In this document: positions 32,738 to 40,181 of the stretch, piece by piece | Layout of the letters: every line of letters starts with the position of its first letter | Position numbering within the stretch: the stretch's first letter is position 1 | Source of the DNA: a bacterium | Lineage (GTDB): Bacteria > CSSED10-310 > JAFGSJ01 | Length of the DNA stretch: 42,065 bases | Direction of reading: 5' to 3' | Assembly (NCBI GenBank): GCA_016934675.1 | Contig: JAFGSJ010000120.1 | Coordinates: forward strand, 1-42,065 | The notes under the pieces: model-generated | Databases searched by the model: none | Seen by the model: the letters and a program-made list of their open reading frames with translations, nothing else | What the model was told of the DNA's origin: nothing | Translations under genes and position numbers: made by a program

Positions 32738-33865
32738 ATGAACATTGAATTTTACAAACACAGTCTGGGTGATGATGAAAAGCGGAAAGTGCTCGAATGT
32801 CTCGATGGTCTGTTCCTGACGACCGGGAGCTATGTAGCCGAGTTCGAGCAGGAGTTTGCCCGATATCTCGAGCTTCCCTTTTGCGTGGGGCTGACTTCAT
32901 GTACGGCGGCCCTGCATCTATCCCTGCTCGCCCTGGGTATCGGCACGGGTGATGAGGTCATCACCACGCCCCTGACCTTCATCGCCACAGCCACGGCAAT
33001 CCTGCATACCGGTGCCTGTCCCGTCTTTATCGATGTGGACCCGGATACAGGGCTGCTCGATCCGGAACAAATCGCTCAGGCCGTGACCGAACGGACCAAA
33101 GCCATTATTCCGGTCCATCTTTATGGCCACATGTGCGATATGAAGGCGCTGTCCGATCGGGCTCAACATCATAACCTGGCGATCATCGAGGATGCCGCCC
33201 ATTGTCTCGAAGGCGGGCGTGACGGTATTCGACCGGGACAGGTCAGCGATCTGGCTTGCTTCAGCTTTTATGCCACCAAAAATATCACTTCCGGTGAAGG
33301 TGGGGCGGTGGTCTGCCGGAACCGGGAAATGGCCGAGCGGGTCCGGTTGCTGCGTCAACACGGCATTTCCAAGGAAGCGGCTGATCGTTATTCAGGTCCG
33401 TATCAACATTGGGACATGATCACTCTCGGCTGGAAATACAATATGGATAATATCCAGGCAGCTTTACTGCTGCCGCAGTTACCCAAGATTGAGACGCGTT
33501 GGCTCCGACGCCGGGAACGCTTTGATTATTACCTCGATAAATTGAAGAGTATCCCGGGCATAAAAATGCCCCGGCTGGGACCGGCGGTTAAACATGGTTA
33601 TCATCTATTGACCATCTGGGTCGAGCCGACCCGGCGTGATGACATATTAGCCGAATTGGGAGCTCGGGGTGTCGGCGTGGCGGTCAATTATCGGGCCATA
33701 CACCTGCTGACCTATTTCAGGCAGCGCTTCGGTTTTGTTCCGGGCAGTTTTCCTCACGCTGAAAAGATCGGCCACTCGACGATCTCGCTCCCGTTTTATG
33801 CGGATATTGCCTTCGAGGAGATCGACCGAGTGGTCTCAATCCTGCAAGAAATCTGTTCGGTTTAG
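32738..33865 (+). CDS. DegT/DnrJ/EryC1-family sugar-nucleotide aminotransferase
   Basis: A 375-residue PLP-dependent aminotransferase. It shows LTTGSYVAEFEQEFARYL, GLTSCTAALHLSLLAL, EVITTPLTFIATATAI, Asp152 of EDAAHCLEG (binding the pyridine nitrogen) and the PLP lysine Lys181 in SFYATKNITSGEGGAVV. The family transfers an amino group from glutamate to keto-sugar nucleotides. With the dehydratase 6 nt upstream it should make a 4-amino-4,6-dideoxy sugar nucleotide for a surface glycan. No acetyltransferase or further pathway gene follows. The stop overlaps the stop of the convergent porin gene by 4 nt. Confidence 0.92.
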   Translation: MNIEFYKHSLGDDEKRKVLECLDGLFLTTGSYVAEFEQEFARYLELPFCVGLTSCTAALHLSLLALGIGTGDEVITTPLTFIATATAILHTGACPVFIDVDPDTGLLDPEQIAQAVTERTKAIIPVHLYGHMCDMKALSDRAQHHNLAIIEDAAHCLEGGRDGIRPGQVSDLACFSFYATKNITSGEGGAVVCRNREMAERVRLLRQHGISKEAADRYSGPYQHWDMITLGWKYNMDNIQAALLLPQLPKIETRWLRRRERFDYYLDKLKSIPGIKMPRLGPAVKHGYHLLTIWVEPTRRDDILAELGARGVGVAVNYRAIHLLTYFRQRFGFVPGSFPHAEKIGHSTISLPFYADIAFEEIDRVVSILQEICSV

Positions 33866-34953
33866 GGGAGGACCTGCAAACCGATCAGAATCTGGTCCGG
33901 ACTGTCACCTGATCTGTATTCGAGTCCCAGTCTGGCCCGATGGCCCTTCAAGAAGTAATGGAGACCGGCGGTATAATCGAGAGTTTCGTCGCCTTCTTCA
34001 GGCTCAACGGCACTGTATTTTCCGGTCAGCATGACCTGTTTCCACAGGACACCCGCTTCGGCAAACATGGTATTACCCTCGAAAGACAGATTGTCCCAGT
34101 CATAATATCCGACATTCAAGGTCAGACCTACGGGTTCGAAAATAAAACCTGATTGCAGATCAACCACCCAGGCCTCGGAATCGATGATCTCGGAATTGTC
34201 CGTCTCGGCCGAGTCATCCGGATCGACCAGGCTGGCTTTCTCTTGCCGATCAATACCGAATCCGATGGACAGGTAATTGCCCTTGCCTTTCAACCGTTCC
34301 TGAGTATAAAACCAGCCCGTTTCTGCTTTGCCCAGAACATTCACGGCCAGGTGACCCGTGAAACGGAACTCGGACTCGGGATTCTTTTTGTTGTTGGGCT
34401 CGTCATAGCCATCAAAAATACCCAGAGCATACGAGAACCTGTCGGTGATATTTCCATGGAGTTCGAGACCATAATCACGCCAAACGAAGGTGTGGGCGAA
34501 TTTGATTGTTTCGGCATTATAATCGATACCGAGCAAAGAAGCGGCACTGGAGCGGTTTTCAAAGGAAAAGGGCAACAGGATCAGGCCGGCTTTGGCCCAT
34601 ATTTCACTGCCCTCGGTCTTGAACAGCCGCAGGTCCATGAAAGCGTCCTGGATGTCGGTACTTACAGAGCTGCCACCGCTTTTTCCGGCGTTGTCATTAT
34701 CGGTCTCGACGAAAAACTTGATCCCGTCCGCAATCTGGCCCGAAACAATAATCCGGCCGCGGCGAAGATAGAAATCGGTGTCATCTTTGACATCCTCATC
34801 GTCGATATACGAGACATGAAACTGTCCGAGCAGGCCCAGGTCGATCCAACTGTCACCGCTATCGCCGATGTTTATCTTTGCTCCGGCCCAACTGAGCGGG
34901 CCCAAACATAACACAATACACATGGTCACAAGAACAATACTCACTTTTTTCAT
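33862..34953 (-). CDS. Outer membrane porin (phosphate-selective OprO/OprP-like)
   Basis: A 363-residue exported beta-barrel protein. The signal peptide is KKVSIVLVTMCIVLCLGPLSWAGA. Alternating strands begin DLGLLGQFHVSYIDD...FYLRRGRIIVSGQIADGIKFFVETDN. The barrel continues with AGLILLPFSFENR, WRDYGLELHG, FSYALGIFDG and FTGHLAVNVLG, ending in an amphipathic strand without a C-terminal Phe. It resembles the OprO/OprP group and should form an anion or general diffusion channel, supporting a diderm cell. AGGAGGT precedes two ATGs; the second, at 34953, has the better spacing. It lies about 75 nt downstream of mobA and has its own promoter. Confidence 0.82.
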   Translation of the reverse strand: MKKVSIVLVTMCIVLCLGPLSWAGAKINIGDSGDSWIDLGLLGQFHVSYIDDEDVKDDTDFYLRRGRIIVSGQIADGIKFFVETDNDNAGKSGGSSVSTDIQDAFMDLRLFKTEGSEIWAKAGLILLPFSFENRSSAASLLGIDYNAETIKFAHTFVWRDYGLELHGNITDRFSYALGIFDGYDEPNNKKNPESEFRFTGHLAVNVLGKAETGWFYTQERLKGKGNYLSIGFGIDRQEKASLVDPDDSAETDNSEIIDSEAWVVDLQSGFIFEPVGLTLNVGYYDWDNLSFEGNTMFAEAGVLWKQVMLTGKYSAVEPEEGDETLDYTAGLHYFLKGHRARLGLEYRSGDSPDQILIGLQVLP

Positions 34954-35003
34954 CATCTACCTCCTGGTAATGATTGTCTGATGTATTCCGTTGCATTCAG
35001 TGT

Positions 35004-35031
35004 TGTATACCAAATTCTCTATGATTTTCAA
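35004..35031 (-). promoter_or_regulatory. Promoter of the porin gene
   Basis: On the minus strand TTGAAA (35031-35026, 5 of 6) is followed after 16 nt by TATACA (35009-35004), preceded by TGG as an extended -10. The -35 covers the mobA stop codon. Confidence 0.5.
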
Positions 35032-35630
35032 TCACCGATAAGAGCGAGATCGGCCAGCGTATTTATGTTGGTAAAAAGATGGACCGGATCACCGAACGAA
35101 GCCAGATCGTTTTCCTGAACAATCAGATAGTTGGCCTGTTCGAGTAGGTCCAGGGGACACAGCTTCTGCTGTTGAATGAGATCGTGCATCCGATCGCGTA
35201 GATCGGTTGAATAGACTGCACAGAGTGGTTCCCAGTGATCACCCCAATAGGGGATGACGATTTCGGTCTGATGGCGACGTTCGAGCAGACTGGTTAGAAG
35301 TGCCGTTGTCAAATAAGGCAGGTCTACGGCCAGAATAAGCTCATACTTGGCAGTCGAGTGAAGCAGGGCCGAATACAGACCGACCAGGGGGGATTGTTGC
35401 TCGAGCGCATCCTGACAGACCTGTATGCCATACCGGCTATAATCATGTCGCTGTTTGGTCATGAGTGTGATGTTGTCAGTGATAGGCCGGACTACTTCGA
35501 GCATGCGTTCGAGCATAGTAATCGAGCCCAATTTCAATGTGGCTTTGTTGACATAGCCCAAACGACTTCCTTGTCCACCGGCCAGAATGGATATGCCAAA
35601 ATCAGTATGATTGAGTTGGTGCGGGCTCAT
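35028..35630 (-). CDS. mobA: MobA-type molybdenum cofactor guanylyltransferase
   Basis: A 200-residue GT-A-fold nucleotidyltransferase with SILAGGQGSRLG (14-25), Lys29, Asp103 in the metal-binding AVDLPYL, and EPLCAVYS, the typical MobA pattern. MobA attaches GMP to molybdopterin, producing the bis-guanine-dinucleotide cofactor of formate dehydrogenases, nitrate reductases and related enzymes. The start ATG at 35630 is chosen because the in-frame extension to 35708 is encoded by the stem-loop at 35672-35705. No clear Shine-Dalgarno is seen. It follows the transporter gene on the same strand and precedes the porin. The mocA-like gene at 1568 is a separate member of the superfamily. Confidence 0.85.
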   Translation of the reverse strand: MSPHQLNHTDFGISILAGGQGSRLGYVNKATLKLGSITMLERMLEVVRPITDNITLMTKQRHDYSRYGIQVCQDALEQQSPLVGLYSALLHSTAKYELILAVDLPYLTTALLTSLLERRHQTEIVIPYWGDHWEPLCAVYSTDLRDRMHDLIQQQKLCPLDLLEQANYLIVQENDLASFGDPVHLFTNINTLADLALIGD

Positions 35631-35671
35631 AACAACAGTTCTGTCTGATTGCTTACCTGGTGATAAGACAA

Positions 35672-35705
35672 TTCCGGGGAAAGAAATGATCGTCTTTCCC
35701 CGGAA
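35672..35705 (-). terminator. Perfect 13-bp stem-loop after the transporter gene
   Basis: TTCCGGGGAAAGA (35672-35684) and TCTTTCCCCGGAA (35693-35705) are exact reverse complements around an 8-nt loop, 21 nt past the transporter stop. The T-rich tail is weak (TTGTCTT on the minus strand), so it may be a leaky terminator or a 3'-end stabiliser. Confidence 0.6.
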
Positions 35706-35726
35706 CACAGTTCAACAATAGAATGG

Positions 35727-36995
35727 TTAATCCGCTTTCTGTTTCAATTCGGGTCGGCGATAGAGGAGCGTAATGATGAAGCCAACCGCAACGAGACCAG
35801 CCGCGGTATAGAGAGCGGAAGTCTTGGTGAGTTGAGCGAAAACGAGTGGGCCAACAACCCCGGCACAACCCCAGGCAGTCAACATGATCCCGTAGATCCG
35901 GCCGATGTTGGCTGATCCGAATGAATCGGCTGCAAACGCGGGCATAGTCGCAAATCCGCCACCATAGCAGGCGAGCAGATAGCAGGCTACGACGGTAAAA
36001 AGGACTGAATTGGCTATTTGGGGAACAAAAGCGTACAGAATAGCCTGGGTGATGAACATGATTAAAAACACGTTTTTCCGACCGATACCATCAGACAACC
36101 AGGCCCAGAACAACCGCCCCAAGCCATTGAAAATCGAGGAAATGGCCACGATTGTTCCGCCGGCTACGGCCAGTTTGGCGACATCGGTGATGGTCCGTTT
36201 CAACACATCCTGGGCCATGGGCGAAAGCTGGGAAATGAGTCCGATCCCCGCCGAGACATTCAGGAACAACATACTCCAAAGCATCCACCATTGAGGACTG
36301 CGGATCGCATCATGCAGATTGAACGACTCGATCGTGCTTTTGGATGCTGAAGGTGTGAAACCGGCCGGTAACCAGCCCTTGGGCGGATTTTTAAACATCT
36401 GGGCCGCCCCGATACAGAGAATAAGAAAAATCACACCCCAGATATAAAAGGTTTTTGCGACGCCCGAGGCTACTATTTTGCCCGAACTCTCGACGACCTG
36501 ATAATCATTTATCATAACCGGGGCAATCTGGCCCATGAAAAAAGCGCCTGCACCAAAGCCCATGACAGCTAAACCGGTGACCAGTCCGCGTTTATCAGGG
36601 AACCAGCGGATCAGAGTGGCGATGGGCGTGACATATCCAAAGCCGTTACCCAGTCCGGCAATCAGACCAAAACCGAGATAGAGCAGGAACAGACTGCCGA
36701 TCTGGTCGGCCAAACCGGCCAGGAGCGTGCCCAAACCGAAGAGTAGTCCACCAATGGTCGCGACAAAGCGGGGCCCTTTCTTATCGACCAGAATACCACC
36801 AAAAGCAGCCGCAACACCAATAATGCCGATGCAGATCATGAAGGTGACCTGGGTCGAGGTCTGGCTCCAACCATGCATGCTCATCAATGGTTTTTTAAAC
36901 ACTGACCAGGCATAGACGGTGCCGAGACAAACCTGTAGAATTATTGCCGCTACCGCTATCCACCACCTTTTCTTTTCCAGGTTTTCCGCAGACAT
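35727..36995 (-). CDS. OFA-type major facilitator transporter (oxalate/formate antiporter family)
   Basis: A 422-residue MFS carrier with 12 predicted TM helices. The first helix region WWIAVAAIILQVCLGTVYAWSVF, GGILVDKKGPR between TM2 and TM3, the GLIAGLGNGFGYVTPIATLIRWFPDKRG stretch, and GGGFATMPAFAADSFG are characteristic of the OFA family. The prototype exchanges oxalate and formate, but many members carry other monocarboxylates such as lactate or pyruvate, so the substrate is open. AAGGAGG precedes the ATG. It lies 48 nt downstream of the NuoEF-type gene and is probably cotranscribed with it; the stem-loop at 35672-35705 follows its stop. Confidence 0.88.
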   Translation of the reverse strand: MSAENLEKKRWWIAVAAIILQVCLGTVYAWSVFKKPLMSMHGWSQTSTQVTFMICIGIIGVAAAFGGILVDKKGPRFVATIGGLLFGLGTLLAGLADQIGSLFLLYLGFGLIAGLGNGFGYVTPIATLIRWFPDKRGLVTGLAVMGFGAGAFFMGQIAPVMINDYQVVESSGKIVASGVAKTFYIWGVIFLILCIGAAQMFKNPPKGWLPAGFTPSASKSTIESFNLHDAIRSPQWWMLWSMLFLNVSAGIGLISQLSPMAQDVLKRTITDVAKLAVAGGTIVAISSIFNGLGRLFWAWLSDGIGRKNVFLIMFITQAILYAFVPQIANSVLFTVVACYLLACYGGGFATMPAFAADSFGSANIGRIYGIMLTAWGCAGVVGPLVFAQLTKTSALYTAAGLVAVGFIITLLYRRPELKQKAD

Positions 36996-37043
36996 TCCGA
37001 CTTCCTCCTTATGAGGTAAAGGGTTGAAAAATGTAATGTAACA

Positions 37044-38777
37044 TTAGGAGATCAAAGCTTCGAATTCAGATCTGAACTTGGTCACATAGGCACCGATCGG
37101 TACGGCAAATGCCTCGCCGGTCGGGCATAACGTAGTGCCCTTGATGGTCTGACATAAATTCACGACTGTATCGATGTCCTTGTGCGTGCCCTGGCCAGCT
37201 ATAATCCTTGCCAAGAGCAGCTCGATCGTGTGTGAACCCTGACGACAAGGGGTACACTGACCGCAGGATTCGTGAGCATAAAACCGGATCGCCCGCAAGG
37301 CTATTCTGGGAATATCCGTGGTTTCGTTCATGACCATGATCCCCCCAGAACCAAGCATGGTCCCTCGAGTGAGGCATTCATCATAACTGAGTTTGAGGCC
37401 ACGGGCTTCTTCAGCAGTCAGGACCGGTACGGAAAGCCCCCCCACAACCACGCCCTTGAGTTGCCCGATCACCCCTCCAGCAGCTTCAAGAACAGTTTCA
37501 AGCGGAACACCCAGAGGATACTCATAGACACCCGGACGCTGCACATGACCTGATACACCAAAAATCTTCGGACCAAAATTGTTGTTGGTCCCGATCTGAC
37601 GATAGGCCTCCGCCCCATGATCGATTATATAAGGAACATTGGCCAGGGTCTCGACGTTATTCACGATTGTCGGACAACCGTACAAGCCCACTGCGGCCGG
37701 AAACGGCGGTTTGAGCCGGGGATTGCCCCGCTTGCCTTCAAGCGATTCGATCAGGGCCGTTTCCTCACCACAAACATATGCACCTGCACCCAAATGAACG
37801 ATAATATCACAACCGATCTGAGGACCGAATGCGTTTGGGCCCAGAATACCGGCTTGCTTGGCCTCGTTAATGGCCGCTTCGAGAATGTGCGCGATCCAGG
37901 CAAACTCTCCCCGAATATAAATAAAAGCTAAATGCGATTCAATAGCATAACAGGAAATGGCAATACCTTCGATGAGTAAATGCGGATCAAATTCCATGAT
38001 CTGGCGGTCCTTGAAGGTACCAGGCTCCCCTTCGTCCGCATTGCAGATCAGGTAGATTGGCTTGCCCGTGTTCTTAGCCAGAAAACTCCATTTCAAGCCC
38101 ATGGGGAAACCGGCCCCACCCCGGCCACGGATACCGGAGTTCTTGACCTCGGCCAGGACCTCGGCCGGGCTCATTCCCAGGGCCTTCTTCAGGGCCTGAT
38201 AGCCACCGTCATTGCGGTATGTCTCGATCGAACGGGCCCCGGACATGCCCCGGCGGCGAAGAAGTATGTTACACTCACTGGCCCAATGGGCCTTGGTGGG
38301 CATATCAGGCATTTCACCAGCCCGCAGGCTCTCGATCAGCTTGCTGGTCCTCTGCACCGTCATGTTTTCATAATAGCGATCATTGACCTGAATCACCGGA
38401 CAGGTACCGCAGGAGGCCAGGTCTTCGACGGTCGATAAGGTGAAAAGACCGTCAGCCGTCGTCTGCCCAACCTTGATACCCAGCTTCTTTTCGAGATGGG
38501 TCACAATCTTATCAGCCCCGGCTAATAATGCCGGTATGTTCGTATCCACCTGAACGTGCCAACGCCCTAAAGGTTTGCTGTTATACATCGAATAATAAGA
38601 ACGAACACCATAAACTGTTGCCACAGGAACATGAAGTACTTCCGATATCTCACGTGCGCGTTCGTCTGAAATATAACCATCGAGCTGTTGGAACAGATGC
38701 AGAGCTGGTAAGAGGGCGGAGCGTCGATCCGGATAACGAGATAGAATCGGCTCCACAAGACTTTTTATTTCTGTCAT
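37044..38777 (-). CDS. nuoF: NuoE-NuoF fusion, NADH-oxidising flavoprotein with degenerate NuoE cluster site
   Basis: A 577-residue fusion. Residues 1-150 are a NuoE-type thioredoxin fold (LLPALHLFQQLDGYISDERAREISE, VPVATVYGVRSYYSMY). Of the four [2Fe-2S] ligand positions, three are changed (Asp78, Ala83, Asp119) and only Cys123 remains, with an extra Cys126. Residues ~185-577 are NuoF: GRGGAGFPMGLKW and CNADEGEPGTFKDR (NADH/FMN site), GAGAYVCGEETAL, the SLBB segment, and an intact 4Fe-4S N3 site (Cys505, Cys508, Cys511, Cys551). It should oxidise or reduce NAD(H). No NuoG or other complex I subunit is adjacent, so it may serve a formate dehydrogenase or hydrogenase. ATG at 38777 follows AAAGGAAAC. 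Confidence 0.88.
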   Translation of the reverse strand: MTEIKSLVEPILSRYPDRRSALLPALHLFQQLDGYISDERAREISEVLHVPVATVYGVRSYYSMYNSKPLGRWHVQVDTNIPALLAGADKIVTHLEKKLGIKVGQTTADGLFTLSTVEDLASCGTCPVIQVNDRYYENMTVQRTSKLIESLRAGEMPDMPTKAHWASECNILLRRRGMSGARSIETYRNDGGYQALKKALGMSPAEVLAEVKNSGIRGRGGAGFPMGLKWSFLAKNTGKPIYLICNADEGEPGTFKDRQIMEFDPHLLIEGIAISCYAIESHLAFIYIRGEFAWIAHILEAAINEAKQAGILGPNAFGPQIGCDIIVHLGAGAYVCGEETALIESLEGKRGNPRLKPPFPAAVGLYGCPTIVNNVETLANVPYIIDHGAEAYRQIGTNNNFGPKIFGVSGHVQRPGVYEYPLGVPLETVLEAAGGVIGQLKGVVVGGLSVPVLTAEEARGLKLSYDECLTRGTMLGSGGIMVMNETTDIPRIALRAIRFYAHESCGQCTPCRQGSHTIELLLARIIAGQGTHKDIDTVVNLCQTIKGTTLCPTGEAFAVPIGAYVTKFRSEFEALIS

Positions 38778-39233
38778 GATCGTTTCCTTTCTGTCGTAAC
38801 TCCGACCCTTCAACCTGAGCTACACGTTGAGCCAACGAGTTCTTCCGTCAGGAAAGTCATCGGATCTATTGTGACCAAGAGTATGGTTCACCTCACAAGA
38901 GTACGCAATGATTCCTTCCATGCATTCTCTGAAAAGTCCCCTTCGAGCAATATCTTTATATATATTCGACGAGATATTAGTTGATCGAGACCGTGCTGTC
39001 AAGAAAATTATAGCTGGGGCTCTTTACGATATCAGGTCCATGCTCCTTTGGGCCGAGATGACTGCACATCAGTCTCCTGCCCCTTTCTTGGTCAACTTGG
39101 TTTTGTGCCGGAAAGCGACGACACCGACCCCGGCATTTTTCACAGGGCGTTTTCGGGATGAATTGACTTGACAAGTAGGCTTGATTTTTCTATCACATAT
39201 GCAGTTTCAGGCAGAGATGTGAGGATAGATTCT
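38778..39233. other. Divergent intergenic region between NuoEF and GT2 genes
   Basis: About 455 bp without a convincing gene. Short frames on both strands have no ribosome-binding site or known motif. The right end carries the GT2 promoter at 39168-39196. No strong inverted repeat was noticed. Confidence 0.55.
39168..39196 (+). promoter_or_regulatory. Promoter of the GT2/ATP-grasp operon
   Basis: A perfect TTGACA (39168-39173), a 17-nt spacer and TATCAC (39191-39196, 4 of 6). It lies inside the upstream extension of the GT2 frame, supporting the later ATG at 39234 as the true start. Confidence 0.5.
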
Positions 39234-40181
39234 ATGCCGATATTTGATTATAGCGTGGTCGTGGCTTGTTATAATGAAGCTGATAATATCGAGTCACTCT
39301 ACAAGCACTTGCTACAGGTATTCAGTTCCATTACCGGGACCGTTGAATTCTGGTTTGTGGATGACGGCAGCACAGATGACACTTTCCCGCTCCTGCGCAG
39401 ACTCCATGAACAGGAGCACAACGTCAATGTCCTGAGACTGTCCCGAAATTTTGGACAGCATACAGCCATTTTTGCCGGTTTACAGCAGACCCACGGAAAT
39501 TATATCATCATGATGGATGGTGATTTGCAGGATGATCCGTCCCATATCCCCAAACTCATCGCCGAAATTTCACGTGGACCTGATATGGTGACCACGATTC
39601 GACGTCGCCGACACGAAGCGTTCTGGCGCAGATGGGCTTCAGATTTGTTTTGGAAATCGCTGAACTGTGTTTCCGATCGCCCTATTGTCGCACATCAGTC
39701 TTTCCTGCGAATTTTTAATCGGCCAGTCAAAGAGGCAATCCTCCAGTTTGCGGAACCACGCAAATTCATGGCCGGAATTTTTTCTTATATTGGTTTTAAT
39801 CAGGTTACTATTGAAGTCGATCAGGGCAAACGTTTCAAAGGTCGGACCAAATACACCTTGCGCAAATTGATTGCCCAGTTTGTTGATGCCTTTCTCGGTT
39901 TTTCCCTGAGCCCATCCCGGGGAATTATCTGGTCGGGTCTTTTCTGCTGCGGGACGAGCCTGGTGGCTGTCCTGATCATGGGTATTCGACAACTCACTTC
40001 CCTTGCACTTTATAGCTGGGGCTGGGTCCTGGTGGCGCTGATCTTCAGTCTCGGTATTCAGCTTCTGGTCCTGGGAAGTATGGCCGAATATTTGGGCAGG
40101 ATGTATCGCAATACCCTTAAACGTCCGCCCTTCATCATAGCCGAAAAACTGGTTTCAGGGCCGACTGATGCTGAAAAATAG
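39234..40181 (+). CDS. GtrB/ArnC-type polyprenyl-phosphate glycosyltransferase (GT2)
   Basis: A 315-residue protein with a cytosolic GT-A domain: YSVVVACYNEADNIESL, FWFVDDGSTDDTF, LSRNFGQHTAIFAGL, the metal-binding Asp95-x-Asp97 in MMDGDLQDDP, and KGRTKYTLRKL. Two C-terminal TM helices follow (SGLFCCGTSLVAVLIMGI; LVALIFSLGIQLLVLGSMAEYLGR). Such enzymes transfer a sugar from a nucleotide to undecaprenyl phosphate, making the lipid-linked donor used by GT39-type transferases such as those at 23018 and 26200. GAGG lies 9 nt before the ATG. The 3' end overlaps the ATP-grasp gene by 14 nt, so the products are probably made together. Confidence 0.9.
   Translation: MPIFDYSVVVACYNEADNIESLYKHLLQVFSSITGTVEFWFVDDGSTDDTFPLLRRLHEQEHNVNVLRLSRNFGQHTAIFAGLQQTHGNYIIMMDGDLQDDPSHIPKLIAEISRGPDMVTTIRRRRHEAFWRRWASDLFWKSLNCVSDRPIVAHQSFLRIFNRPVKEAILQFAEPRKFMAGIFSYIGFNQVTIEVDQGKRFKGRTKYTLRKLIAQFVDAFLGFSLSPSRGIIWSGLFCCGTSLVAVLIMGIRQLTSLALYSWGWVLVALIFSLGIQLLVLGSMAEYLGRMYRNTLKRPPFIIAEKLVSGPTDAEK

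Noticed and set aside
34153..34911. 252-codon plus-strand frame antisense to the porin gene
   Set aside because: No ribosome-binding site or recognisable motif; it mirrors the porin gene, which has signal peptide, strands, promoter and ribosome-binding site.
35631..35708. N-terminal extension of MobA
   Set aside because: The codons coincide with a perfect stem-loop, and the extension precedes the conserved family start.
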